From positions 1-53,879 of the forward strand of contig JABBOH010000031.1 of the NCBI GenBank assembly GCA_019351895.1: a stretch of DNA of 53,879 bases, written 5' to 3'. A program made the translations under genes and the position numbers. The DNA is from Pseudomonadota bacterium. Lineage in GTDB: Bacteria; Pseudomonadota; Alphaproteobacteria; Acetobacterales; Acetobacteraceae. Numbering within the stretch: position 1 is the stretch's first letter; every line of letters begins with the position of its first letter. Positions 8,417-16,666 of the stretch are shown piece after piece. The notes under the pieces were generated by a model that saw only the letters and a list, made by a program, of their open reading frames with translations, did not search any database and was not told the DNA's origin.

Positions 8417-9404
8417 AACCAGCGCTCCGCACCGCCGGCTTTCTGCACGTTTCAAAACCGGTTTAGGGATCGTCGCCAATTACGGAACCATCATCGGCCT
8501 TCTTGGGATGATGCTTGCCTTCTCCATCGTTTCTCCGAAGGCCTTCCCGACCATCAACAACTTCGTCAATGTGCTCAATCAGGCATCTCTCGCCATGATC
8601 ATCGCGGCCGGGCTCACAGTGGCCGTGGCGGTGGGCGAACTCGATCTTTCAATCGGCTTTGCGGCAAGCCTGCACGGCATTCTCGTCACCGGCCTCATCG
8701 TCAGCAATCAACTGCCGATCTCGATCGCAATTCTGATCGTCATGGTGGTCGGAGCCGGCATCGGCTTCATCAACGGCCTGATCGTGACGAAGGTGCATGT
8801 CAATTCCGTTATCGCAACTCTCGGCACCGGAACCATCCTCACAGGTCTCGCCTTCGCCTATTCCGCGGGCGTGCCTATTGTGGCTGGCGTGCCGGACGCC
8901 TTCCTGTCCATCTCCCTGGGCCGCTGGCTCCTCGGTATCCCGAACAACATCGTGATCATGGTCGTGGTTGTCGGGGGCCTCTGGCTTCTCGTCGAGCGAA
9001 CCTCGATCGGGCAGGAGATCCAGGCGGTCGGCGGCAACCCGTCTGCCGCGCGGCTCGCCGGCATCAGCGTCGACCGCATCAAGATTCTTGGCTTCGTCGT
9101 GTCCGGGGTCTGTGCTGCCATTACCGGCATCCTGCTGGCGTCCCGCCTCGGCAGCGGCACCGCGAGCGCGGGCGACAGCTACCTGCTGACCGCGTTCGCG
9201 GCGGTGTTTCTTGGTTCTGCGACGCTTCGCGACGGCGAGTTCCACATCCTCGGCACGCTGATCGGCGCCCTGATCATCGCTTTTGGCTTCAATGGCCTCA
9301 GCATATTCGGAGCGCCGACCTTCTCCCAATACGTGCTTCAGGGCACCATCCTGATCGTGGCTGTCGGTCTCTCAAGTCTCGGTCGCACGATCGCCGAAAG
9401 CTAG
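8409..9404 (+). CDS. Sugar ABC transporter permease
   Basis: A 331-aa RbsC-like inner-membrane permease with about 8-10 hydrophobic segments. Typical elements are AGLTVAVAVGELDLSIG, the segment GFINGLIVTKVHVNSVIATL and the cytoplasmic EAA-like loop VGGNPSAARLAGISVDRIK, which contacts the ATPase. It begins within the ATPase gene (8-nt overlap) at TTG (8409). Homodimers usually form the channel in this family, consistent with only one permease gene. The next gene follows after 13 nt behind a strong SD. Confidence 0.94.
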   Translation: MSETSAPHRRLSARFKTGLGIVANYGTIIGLLGMMLAFSIVSPKAFPTINNFVNVLNQASLAMIIAAGLTVAVAVGELDLSIGFAASLHGILVTGLIVSNQLPISIAILIVMVVGAGIGFINGLIVTKVHVNSVIATLGTGTILTGLAFAYSAGVPIVAGVPDAFLSISLGRWLLGIPNNIVIMVVVVGGLWLLVERTSIGQEIQAVGGNPSAARLAGISVDRIKILGFVVSGVCAAITGILLASRLGSGTASAGDSYLLTAFAAVFLGSATLRDGEFHILGTLIGALIIAFGFNGLSIFGAPTFSQYVLQGTILIVAVGLSSLGRTIAES

Positions 9405-9417
9405 GAAAGGAGGCGAC

Positions 9418-10245
9418 ATGTCATCTACCACATGGGATGTCTTTGTCATCGAGTATGCGCGTTCAAAAGATCAGCCTCTTGGAGGACTCGTAATCGGGGA
9501 GAGCGGAGTGTTCGACCTGCCGTTCTCCTTTGTCCTCGCAAAGCGGGATGCGAGCGTCGTGCTCGTCGATACAGGCTTCATGAGAGAAGGCAGCGGCGAG
9601 CAGATGAGCATCAAGTTCGGCATCCCGAGCTGGATATCGCCGGTGCGGATGCTGGAGGAGATGGATGTTCGTCCGGAGGATGTCACCGACATCGTCCTGA
9701 GCCATGCGCACTTCGACCATATGGGATCGATCGGAAAGTTTCCCCACGCGAAGATCCATATCCAGAAACGGGAAATGCTGAGCTGGATCGAAGCGATGGC
9801 GCTGCCGCCGCAGTTCGGCTATCTCACCTTGATCATCAACCCGGATGATCTACGGAGCGCGTTCGACGCGTCCGTCGAGCATCGACTGAATCTAGTCGAT
9901 GGGGATGTGGACGACCTGCTTCCCGGGCTGCATGTGCGGCTGGGGCCGGGCCACACCATGGGTCAGCAATTCGTCGTCATCGAGACCGCGCGCGGACGGA
10001 TCGTCATCTCTGGCGACTGCGTCTACACGAGGAGCAATATCTGTGGCCACAATTACAGCGGCGTCTATGCTCCGTTGGTCAATGCGATCGGCAGCGCCTG
10101 GGATCAGCTCAAAACGATCGATCGTATTAACACCGAAATCAAAGGTGACTTCGACAGGCTGGTCATTCTGCACGACATGGAGCGCTGGTCACGCCTTCCA
10201 GTGGAAAAGGAGGTTGATGGGTTCCGCATATCTCGCGCGTCATGA
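9418..10245 (+). CDS. Metallo-beta-lactamase-fold hydrolase, AHL-lactonase-like
   Basis: A 275-aa protein of the metallo-beta-lactamase fold. The zinc motif HxHxDH is present (LSHAHFDHMGSIGKF), with further ligands in GPGHTMGQQ and ISGDC and a final His in VILHDMERW. Length and motif order match the N-acyl-homoserine lactonase-like family, which opens lactone rings in the cytoplasm. A strong SD (GGAAAGGAGGCGAC) and the 13-nt gap make it the fourth gene of the ABC operon. In this context it more plausibly hydrolyses a sugar lactone or imported lactone than acting mainly as a quorum quencher; that is inference. Confidence 0.88.
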   Translation: MSSTTWDVFVIEYARSKDQPLGGLVIGESGVFDLPFSFVLAKRDASVVLVDTGFMREGSGEQMSIKFGIPSWISPVRMLEEMDVRPEDVTDIVLSHAHFDHMGSIGKFPHAKIHIQKREMLSWIEAMALPPQFGYLTLIINPDDLRSAFDASVEHRLNLVDGDVDDLLPGLHVRLGPGHTMGQQFVVIETARGRIVISGDCVYTRSNICGHNYSGVYAPLVNAIGSAWDQLKTIDRINTEIKGDFDRLVILHDMERWSRLPVEKEVDGFRISRAS

Positions 10246-10326
10246 CCCTGCAGCGAGTTGGCGCGCCGGCCGGCTTGCGCCTATGCCTAGAACTCGGTGA
10301 GCGTCGTGTCTCACCATGCGGACACG

Positions 10327-10776
10327 TCACGTTCGCGCGTCGAAGCTGCTGCCCTCGAGGCATGTGCCCGCGACCAGAAGTCTCCAAAGATCGGGATGCC
10401 CCGCCCGCAGCGGCTCGTTGCCGTCCCTCTTGAAGAGTTTCGCGGCCTGCTGATCGTTCTCGCTTCCCGTTTCTTGGGCGACGGACGGCGGCCGTTCGGC
10501 ATCGTGACCGTCCGCGGCAGACGGCACGAGCCGCTCGACCACGTCGGGAGCCACCGCGGGAATCACGGCGAGCGGTTCGCCGAGTTTCGATCTCGCCGCG
10601 ACTGCCGCATCACCCTGGGCGGGCTGCATCGGTGGCCGCCTGTGTGGGATCGAGAAGGAAGCGCTTCCTGAGCCGCCCATGCGCGGCGGAATGCGATAAA
10701 TTACGCCATTCAGGATGCCTACGTATTCGGCGGCGCGCTCGATCGATTGGGAGCTCACGGCGATCTTGTCCTTCAC
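10327..10776 (-). CDS. Hypothetical protein (doubtful)
   Basis: An open frame of 149 codons from GTG, starting 12 nt after the luxR-type gene at 10789 in the same direction. The product is polar and proline/alanine-rich, with no signal peptide, membrane segment or known motif. No SD precedes the GTG. The opposite strand is also open here (10297-10671), as often happens in GC-rich DNA. Operon-like position and the lack of another gene in this 540-nt gap are the only support. The region may be non-coding. Confidence 0.35.
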   Translation of the reverse strand: MKDKIAVSSQSIERAAEYVGILNGVIYRIPPRMGGSGSASFSIPHRRPPMQPAQGDAAVAARSKLGEPLAVIPAVAPDVVERLVPSAADGHDAERPPSVAQETGSENDQQAAKLFKRDGNEPLRAGHPDLWRLLVAGTCLEGSSFDART

Positions 10777-10788
10777 GTCAGGGAGGGA

Positions 10789-11511
10789 TCATGGGAGCTT
10801 GTTGGCGATCATTGCGGCCTGGGTCCGGTTAGCCGCCCCCATCTTCCGCATCAGGTTGCGTGCGTGAACCTTGACGGTGCACACGCTTGTCCCGAGTTGA
10901 GTTGCGATGACCTTGTTGGGCTTGCCCTCCCTGATCAACGCGAGGACCGATTGCTCGCGGGGTGTGAGCCGGCGATGCGTGTCCACGCCGAGTCCCCGGC
11001 CCCTTGTGAGGGTGTGCCAGCCATCAACGACGTATTCCTTCGGTATGAAGGTTCCACCGGAAATGACGAGGCTGATCGCCGAGGCGAGCATCTGAATGCT
11101 ATTGCTGTTTGCGAGGACCAGGCCCGCGGCGCCTTCCGCCAGGATCTCGCGGACCACCTCCGACGACATCGTGGACTGATCGGAGATGACGAGAAGCTTG
11201 CTTGAGGCCAGTGCTCTTCTGAGCCGTGTGATCTCCTGAAGATCTGCCATGTCGGTGCCGTTCGCATGATAGACGACCAAGTCCAGCGGCTCTTTTGACA
11301 GCTTGATGCAAGAGATTGCGGTGTCGAACGACTCAATTCTGAAGAACCGGCTCTCTCGTGCAATGGCATCCGTCATGCATTCCCGCGCCAGCCTTGAGAC
11401 GCTGATCCAGGCGATCGACACGTGACCCCCCCTGACCGCCTCTATGCAGGCGCGGCCCGGCATCGAGGGCGGTGTCTCGTGAAGAAGTTCGGCCTTGACG
11501 GTCATAAGCAT
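10789..11511 (-). CDS. LuxR/NarL-type regulator with degenerate receiver (paralogue)
   Basis: A 240-aa paralogue of the protein at 968-1681. It has a pseudo-receiver (about 30-160) in which the phospho-acceptor position is His82 (VVYHANGTD), then a LuxR helix-turn-helix (LTPREQSVLALIREGKPNK and CTVKVHARNLMRKMGA). Two ATGs two codons apart are possible starts. Lack of the Asp suggests regulation by protein level, partner or ligand rather than phosphorylation. It is transcribed away from the TPP-enzyme operon, whose start is about 450 nt away, and may control that operon, the ABC operon or itself. Confidence 0.87.
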   Translation of the reverse strand: MLMTVKAELLHETPPSMPGRACIEAVRGGHVSIAWISVSRLARECMTDAIARESRFFRIESFDTAISCIKLSKEPLDLVVYHANGTDMADLQEITRLRRALASSKLLVISDQSTMSSEVVREILAEGAAGLVLANSNSIQMLASAISLVISGGTFIPKEYVVDGWHTLTRGRGLGVDTHRRLTPREQSVLALIREGKPNKVIATQLGTSVCTVKVHARNLMRKMGAANRTQAAMIANKLP

Positions 11512-11964
11512 GGCTTTTTAACCTCGCTGAAGACGCCGCTCCGCAGATTCCGAAATCCCGTCGCTCACCCATCATGGCATGGCAGGCGGGATCGTTGCCG
11601 GTAGGGTGGTTCCCGCGCAGCAGGCCGTTGTAGTACTAAAACATAATGATTGAAGACCCGGCTTTGTCGCACGTACGTCATCGGCTAAGGCCGTCTGTCC
11701 CTAAGCATGGACCATCCAGCTATCGCCAGCTCCGTGCCGCGATCACGCCACAATTGGCGGTAACCTAATATGAAGTATTTCATAGGGCGTGAACGCCGTT
11801 TTGGCGATGTCGCCGGGCAGGTTGGCCTACGAAACGTTTCCTTGCCAGACTTGCCCGTAAATTTCATCATGCAACGAACTCCCCGACGCACTGAATGACG
11901 TTTCGTGTTCGACAGAACCGAGCGTCCCGTCTATCATCTCTCTCTCTCAACTTGGGAGCCAAAG
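11512..11964. promoter_or_regulatory. Divergent control region with perfect dyad
   Basis: This 453-nt non-coding region separates the luxR-type gene (-) from the TPP-enzyme operon (+). It holds a perfect dyad TATGAA-N4-TTCATA at 11769-11784, about 180 nt before the TPP start. The geometry (two 6-bp arms, 4-nt gap) resembles a CRP/FNR-type site, although the half-sites are not the E. coli ones. A GTG at 11905 would extend the TPP gene but lacks an SD. Confidence 0.4.
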
Positions 11965-13776
11965 ATGGGGATTCGGCCGGCCACCTCGCTCGGAGCCCGC
12001 GGCGGCGTTGCATCGCATAACGTTGCCGACCAGATCCTGGATTACCTCGCGGTAGAAAGCGCCACTCTGATCTTCGGCATACCCGGGGCCGGCCTCGCGA
12101 ACATGCTGGAGCGTCTTCATAAGCGCCGTGAGGAATTCAGATTTGTGGTGTGCCGGCATGAATCGGCTGCCGCCTATATGGCGGACGGCTATTACCGCGC
12201 GACGGGCAAGCCCGGCGTAGTGATGGTGACAAGCGGACCTGGTGCGACCAATGCGCTTACAGGCACCATGAACGCACAGTTCGGTGGCTCTGCGGTGCTG
12301 GCACTGACGGGAGAGGTCGGGCAACCCTACCTCGGGCGGGGCTATCTGCAGGAGGGCACCGATTGCGGGCTCGACGTGCGCGCAATCTTCGCCGCTGCAA
12401 CAGCCTACAGTGCCGACCTTGCCGATGCCGCGAGTGCGCCCATCCTGATCGAGCAGGCGCTGCGCGACATGCTATCTGTCCCGCGCCGCGCCGTAAGGAT
12501 CGGAGTGCCCGACAATGTGGCGGCGAGCCCCTCCTGCGGCGGCGTCGCGCCACGGCCGCCCTGGAGTTCGGCGGCCTATCGCTGCGCCCCCGGTGGCGCG
12601 CCAGCCAAGGGCGTGCAGCGGGCGCTCGAGATCCTCGGGGGCGCCAAACGGCCGTTGATCCTGCTCGGCCACGGCTGCCGCGAGGCGGTTCGCGATCCGG
12701 ATACGGCCCGGGCGCTGCGATGCTTGGCCGAGTGGTGGCAGATCCCGATCATGACGACCTCGGACGGCAAGGGCGTCTTCCCCGAGACCCACAGCCTGTC
12801 GTTCCGCACCTACGGCCTCGCGGGCTGCCAGTGGCCGCAGTTCTGGATGATCGGGCAGGACGGCAAGCCCGCGCACGACGCTCTGATCGTCATCGGCTCA
12901 TCGCTTGGTGAACTCGCGACCTATCGCTGGAACCCCATGCTGGTGCCGAGCGGCTCGTTCCTTCAGGTCGACATCAACCCGGCGGTCATTGGCCGCGGCT
13001 TCCCTGTGACGGATGGCTGTGTCGCGGAAGCCGGCGCATTTCTGCGCGGGCTGTGGGAGAGGTCGCCGGCATGGCCGCGCGACGTCGCCGCCGTCGAGGA
13101 GCGCGGCCGTACGATCGCCGCGCTGAAGCAGACGCATGCCCCCGTCGTTTCACCCGCGGCGTACGCCTCCGAGGCTAGGCCTCTGCACCCGGCCGCACTC
13201 TGCCGGCTGTTGAATAAGCTCCTGCCGGAGAACGCCCTCGTCTTTATCGATTGCGGCAACTGCGTCGGCTGGGGGCTGCACTACCTCATCATCGACCGCG
13301 CGCAGGAGTGTCACAGCTCGCTCGCAATGGGCCCGATGGGGTTCGCCGTTTGCGGCGTCATTGGAGCCCGCGTCGGCGCGCCGGACCGGCTCGCGGTCGC
13401 CCTGGTCGGTGACGGAGCGCTGCTCATGCATGCGGGCGAAATTTCGACTGCCGCCAAGCATCGCATCGGCGCCGTCTGGGTGGTGCTGGCGGATGACGAC
13501 CTTCGGATGGTGACCCAGGGCATGGAGATGCTGTTTCCGGCAAACGGCGGCTTCGCGGGGATGAACGAACTCGGCAAGCCCGACCTCGTGCGGCTTGCCC
13601 GGTCGCTCGGAGCGGATGCCTGGCCGATCGCCAAGACTGCGGATTTGGACGAAGCCTGGCCGATGGTTCTGAGCGGTGCGGACAGGGGTAGGCCGCAGAT
13701 GATCGTGGTGCAGATCGACACGACGGCAGCGCCTCCGTACTACGACAAGCCTTACTGGCAGCAAAAGCTTGAATGA
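11965..13776 (+). CDS. Thiamine-diphosphate enzyme (acetolactate synthase/2-oxoacid decarboxylase type)
   Basis: A 603-aa protein with the three-domain ThDP layout: PYR domain with catalytic Glu66 (CRHESAAAYMADGYYRATG), central domain (about 200-330) and PP domain with GDG (LVGDGALLM). The family makes or breaks carbon bonds next to a 2-oxo acid carboxylate. The metal motif GDG-x25-NN is changed: the Asn pair aligns with AD in VVLADDDLRM, so the second Asn ligand is probably Asp. ATG 11965 is chosen over GTG 11905 because it has an SD (GGGAG) and starts just before the conserved fold. It leads an operon with the amino acid oxidase and the FabH-like gene. It may decarboxylate or condense the keto acid made by the next enzyme; substrate unknown. 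Confidence 0.88.
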   Translation: MGIRPATSLGARGGVASHNVADQILDYLAVESATLIFGIPGAGLANMLERLHKRREEFRFVVCRHESAAAYMADGYYRATGKPGVVMVTSGPGATNALTGTMNAQFGGSAVLALTGEVGQPYLGRGYLQEGTDCGLDVRAIFAAATAYSADLADAASAPILIEQALRDMLSVPRRAVRIGVPDNVAASPSCGGVAPRPPWSSAAYRCAPGGAPAKGVQRALEILGGAKRPLILLGHGCREAVRDPDTARALRCLAEWWQIPIMTTSDGKGVFPETHSLSFRTYGLAGCQWPQFWMIGQDGKPAHDALIVIGSSLGELATYRWNPMLVPSGSFLQVDINPAVIGRGFPVTDGCVAEAGAFLRGLWERSPAWPRDVAAVEERGRTIAALKQTHAPVVSPAAYASEARPLHPAALCRLLNKLLPENALVFIDCGNCVGWGLHYLIIDRAQECHSSLAMGPMGFAVCGVIGARVGAPDRLAVALVGDGALLMHAGEISTAAKHRIGAVWVVLADDDLRMVTQGMEMLFPANGGFAGMNELGKPDLVRLARSLGADAWPIAKTADLDEAWPMVLSGADRGRPQMIVVQIDTTAAPPYYDKPYWQQKLE

Positions 13777-13892
13777 TCCGGAGCGTCAATCGGGCTGCCG
13801 AAGGGCCCGGTCGAGACCGAAGTTCGGTGAGAATGAGGCGCGCTCCACATCGACACCGTAAGCAAAACGGCCAATCGGCAGGAGGCTAATGG

Positions 13893-15575
13893 ATGGAGTG
13901 CGATGAACCGGATGTCGATGTGGCAATCGTCGGAGGCGGGATCAGTGGCGTCTATTCGGGTTGGCGGCTTCTGGGCGGTCCGCTGCCCGCCGCGTCGCTC
14001 CCCGCGTCATGGGCGGAAGGGCGTTGCGACCGGAAGCTGAAGGTCGCTTTGTTCGAGGGCAGCGACCGTATCGGCGGCCGCCTGCTTTCCGCGCGCTCGC
14101 CTCATCTGCCGGAGACGACGGCCGAGATCGGGGGCATGCGGTATGTCGCCCCGGCGCAGCGTCTGGTCACGGGGTTGATCGAGAAGGCACTGAACCTGTC
14201 CTGGCATGACCAGGCGGTGGATGTTCCGGGCAACATCGCCTTCCTGAGAGGACGGCTGCTCCGCACGAGCGATCTCGGTCGTCCGGCGGCGTTGCCATAT
14301 GCGCTTGATGCCTCCGAACAGGCTTGGCTGGCGGCGCGAGGAGGCCAGAGTCCCGCCGCACTCATCGGGCGCGCGCTTCAGCAACTCATGCCGGGTATCG
14401 CCGAGCACCTCGCGGGCAGCACTCTGCGCGAGTATCTCGCCACCGTCGCGATCGATCGCGCGACGGGCGTACCCGATCTGTGGCATCATGGCCTGTGGAA
14501 TTTGCTCGCCAAGATGATGAGCCCGGATGGATATGCCGGGGCAAGAGCGACCATCGGCTACGACTGCCTGGGCGGCAACTACAACGCCCTCGACCTCACC
14601 GCCGAATACTTCAACTTCACGCCCGAGGTCAGCTACCGGATGGTGGATGCTGGCTACGAATCCGTGCCGTGGTCGCTGCGGACGGCCTTCGAGGCGGCGG
14701 GCGGCGAAACCGTGCTCGACCACTGGCTGACGGGCTTCGAGCGCGCCGCCTTCGCGGACGGATCGACAGGGGTGCGGCTCGTCTTCCGCAATGGCCGCAC
14801 GCGCCTTGCCCGCGCGCTGCTGCTCGCGATGCCGCGCCGCTCGCTGGAGTTGCTGCGGCCGGAGGGACCCGTGCTGGCGGATCCCGCCTTCCGCCGTGAC
14901 CTGCTGTCGGTCTCAGCCGTGCCTCTGTTCAAGCTTTTTCTGCTCTATCGGGAGTGTTGGTGGCAAGAGGCCGGGGTTTCGAAAGGCCGCTCGCTCACGG
15001 ACATGCCGCTACGGCAATGCTATTACTGGCTCAATGGCTCCGATGGCCGCACGGTGCCACATCCCAACGACCCGGCGTTGGTCATGGCCTATGATGATTT
15101 GCTTAACGTCACGTTCTGGAGCGGCCTCGACACGCGCCGCCACACCGCCGAAACCGGCGCCGTGCGACCGCTCTTCGTAGGTGTCCCCGCGACAGCTGAG
15201 GTCCCCGATGATCCCTTTGGGAAACGCTTGCGCCAGAACTGGGAGGCGCACAGCGCCACTCGAACGATGGTGGCCGAGATGCATCGGCAACTGAAGATGA
15301 TGCATGGTGTGGATCAGGCGCCGGAGCCCGTCGATGCCGCCTATATGGACTGGTCGCGCGATCCTTACGGCGGCGGTGTCCATTTCTGGAACCCCAACTA
15401 CGAATCGGCCCGGTTGGTGCGGCGCATGACCCAACCCGTCGACGACTTCCCGTGCTACCTCTGCGGCGAGGCGTATTCCACCAACCAGACCTGGGTCGAG
15501 GGCGCGTTGCAGACCGCCGAGATCGTGTTGCAGGACCGGCTGGGTCTGCATCGGGCCGAGTGGCAAGATGGTTGA
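13893..15575 (+). CDS. FAD-dependent amine / L-amino acid oxidase
   Basis: A 560-aa flavoenzyme of the amine oxidase superfamily. The N-terminal dinucleotide site is VAIVGGGISGVYSGWRLL (about 10-27). FEGSDRIGGRLLS is the typical second FAD contact, EIGGMRYV resembles the L-amino acid oxidase substrate-site motif, and the C-terminal GEAYSTNQTWVEGAL is the usual closing FAD motif. Such enzymes convert an amino acid to the 2-oxo acid, ammonia and H2O2. ATG 13893 has a GGAGG 7 nt upstream; the ATG at 13889 is out of frame and stops at once. Its end overlaps the next gene by 8 nt. Substrate unknown; an aromatic amino acid is an attractive guess. Confidence 0.88.
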   Translation: MECDEPDVDVAIVGGGISGVYSGWRLLGGPLPAASLPASWAEGRCDRKLKVALFEGSDRIGGRLLSARSPHLPETTAEIGGMRYVAPAQRLVTGLIEKALNLSWHDQAVDVPGNIAFLRGRLLRTSDLGRPAALPYALDASEQAWLAARGGQSPAALIGRALQQLMPGIAEHLAGSTLREYLATVAIDRATGVPDLWHHGLWNLLAKMMSPDGYAGARATIGYDCLGGNYNALDLTAEYFNFTPEVSYRMVDAGYESVPWSLRTAFEAAGGETVLDHWLTGFERAAFADGSTGVRLVFRNGRTRLARALLLAMPRRSLELLRPEGPVLADPAFRRDLLSVSAVPLFKLFLLYRECWWQEAGVSKGRSLTDMPLRQCYYWLNGSDGRTVPHPNDPALVMAYDDLLNVTFWSGLDTRRHTAETGAVRPLFVGVPATAEVPDDPFGKRLRQNWEAHSATRTMVAEMHRQLKMMHGVDQAPEPVDAAYMDWSRDPYGGGVHFWNPNYESARLVRRMTQPVDDFPCYLCGEAYSTNQTWVEGALQTAEIVLQDRLGLHRAEWQDG

Positions 15576-16599
15576 GCGGCGGGTTGGCATTCTTGGGATG
15601 GGCCATACGCTGCCGTCGCAGATAAGGTACAATAACGACCCGATCTTCGAGTGGCTGCGGAAGCATGACGTGTCGGGAAAGGATTTGTTCCTGGGCTTCG
15701 ACAGGCGGCATGTGCTGGCAGACGGCGAGACCGTAATCGATATCCTGAGCGCCGCCGCGCTGATGGCGATCCACGATGCCGGGCTGGTGCCGGAGCAGAT
15801 CGACCATGTGATCGGCTGCATCTCGCCCAATAGCTACATCGTGCCGCACGATCTGTTTCGGCTGGCTGCGGTCGTCGGCCTGCCGAAGAACACGCTGACC
15901 GTTCCTCTGGCCAATGACTTCGCCAATTTCAATATCGCGGCGCTGCTGTCGGACTCTCTGGTGCGCACCGGCCGGGCGCACAACGTGCTGATCGCGATCG
16001 GCGGCGGCTGGTCACGCGCAGTCAGCTACACCACATCCCAGGCCATCAGTGCCGCCGACGGCGCGGCGGCGGCGGTGGTCGGCCGCGAGCGGCTGGGCCG
16101 CACGGCGCTCTGGACCTTGATCGATAGCGAGGTCATCGCCCAGGAGCAGAACTTCGGTCAGATGGCTCTCTACGCGCAGCGCCGCGAAGTTTCGGACGGC
16201 GCCTCCACCGGTGTTCCCGCCTGGCGGGACCCTACGGAGGAGCTCTTCAGCGGTCCCTTCTTCCAGATCACGCAGGAGGGTTTGCGCGAGTTTACGACGT
16301 TCGGCGGCGGCACGGCGCCGCTTGCGGCACTTCGCCTGATCCAGCGCCAGGGCCTCACCGCCAGCGATGTCACCATCACCGGGCATCAGGCATCGCGGAC
16401 GCTGCTCGATGTCTGGAAGACGTCTCTGGCGCCGGCAAAACTGTTCGATACGCTTGCCTGCCTCGGCAATATGACCGTCGCCACCATCCCCATTAACCTT
16501 TGCCGCCTTCGGGATGTCCTGACGACACCGTATGTGGTCGCCCTGGCGCTCGCGCCCGACATGCACGCCCACGCGCTGCTTCTACGCCGCACGCCATAG
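15568..16599 (+). CDS. FabH-like ketosynthase III lacking the catalytic Cys
   Basis: A 343-aa thiolase-fold protein of the 3-oxoacyl-ACP synthase III type. The His of the triad is visible in GHQAS (His273) and the Asn in GNMTVATIP (Asn301), both at their usual spacing. The segment that normally reads ACAGF is DFANF here, so the nucleophilic Cys is replaced by Phe118. Classical Cys-dependent Claisen condensation is therefore unlikely. It could be a decarboxylase, an acyl-binding or ester-forming variant, or a structural partner. It is translationally coupled to the oxidase (8-nt overlap) and ends the three-gene operon. Confidence 0.82.
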   Translation: MVERRVGILGMGHTLPSQIRYNNDPIFEWLRKHDVSGKDLFLGFDRRHVLADGETVIDILSAAALMAIHDAGLVPEQIDHVIGCISPNSYIVPHDLFRLAAVVGLPKNTLTVPLANDFANFNIAALLSDSLVRTGRAHNVLIAIGGGWSRAVSYTTSQAISAADGAAAAVVGRERLGRTALWTLIDSEVIAQEQNFGQMALYAQRREVSDGASTGVPAWRDPTEELFSGPFFQITQEGLREFTTFGGGTAPLAALRLIQRQGLTASDVTITGHQASRTLLDVWKTSLAPAKLFDTLACLGNMTVATIPINLCRLRDVLTTPYVVALALAPDMHAHALLLRRTP

Positions 16600-16602
16600 T
16601 GA

Positions 16603-16656
16603 GAGACAGGCACTTCGTGATAGACGGGCGCTTCCTGAGAGATGGGCGCTTCGCCG
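16603..16656. repeat. Three tandem imperfect 18-bp repeats
   Basis: GAGACAGGCACTTCGTGA (16603-16620), TAGACGGGCGCTTCCTGA (16621-16638) and GAGATGGGCGCTTCGCCG (16639-16656) share the core AGA-(C/T)-(A/G)GGC-(A/G)CTTC with exact 18-bp spacing. They fill the 67-nt gap between the convergent FabH-like and cyclase genes, so they lie in both 3' ends. Function unknown. Confidence 0.6.
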
Positions 16657-16666
16657 GGAGGCTCGG

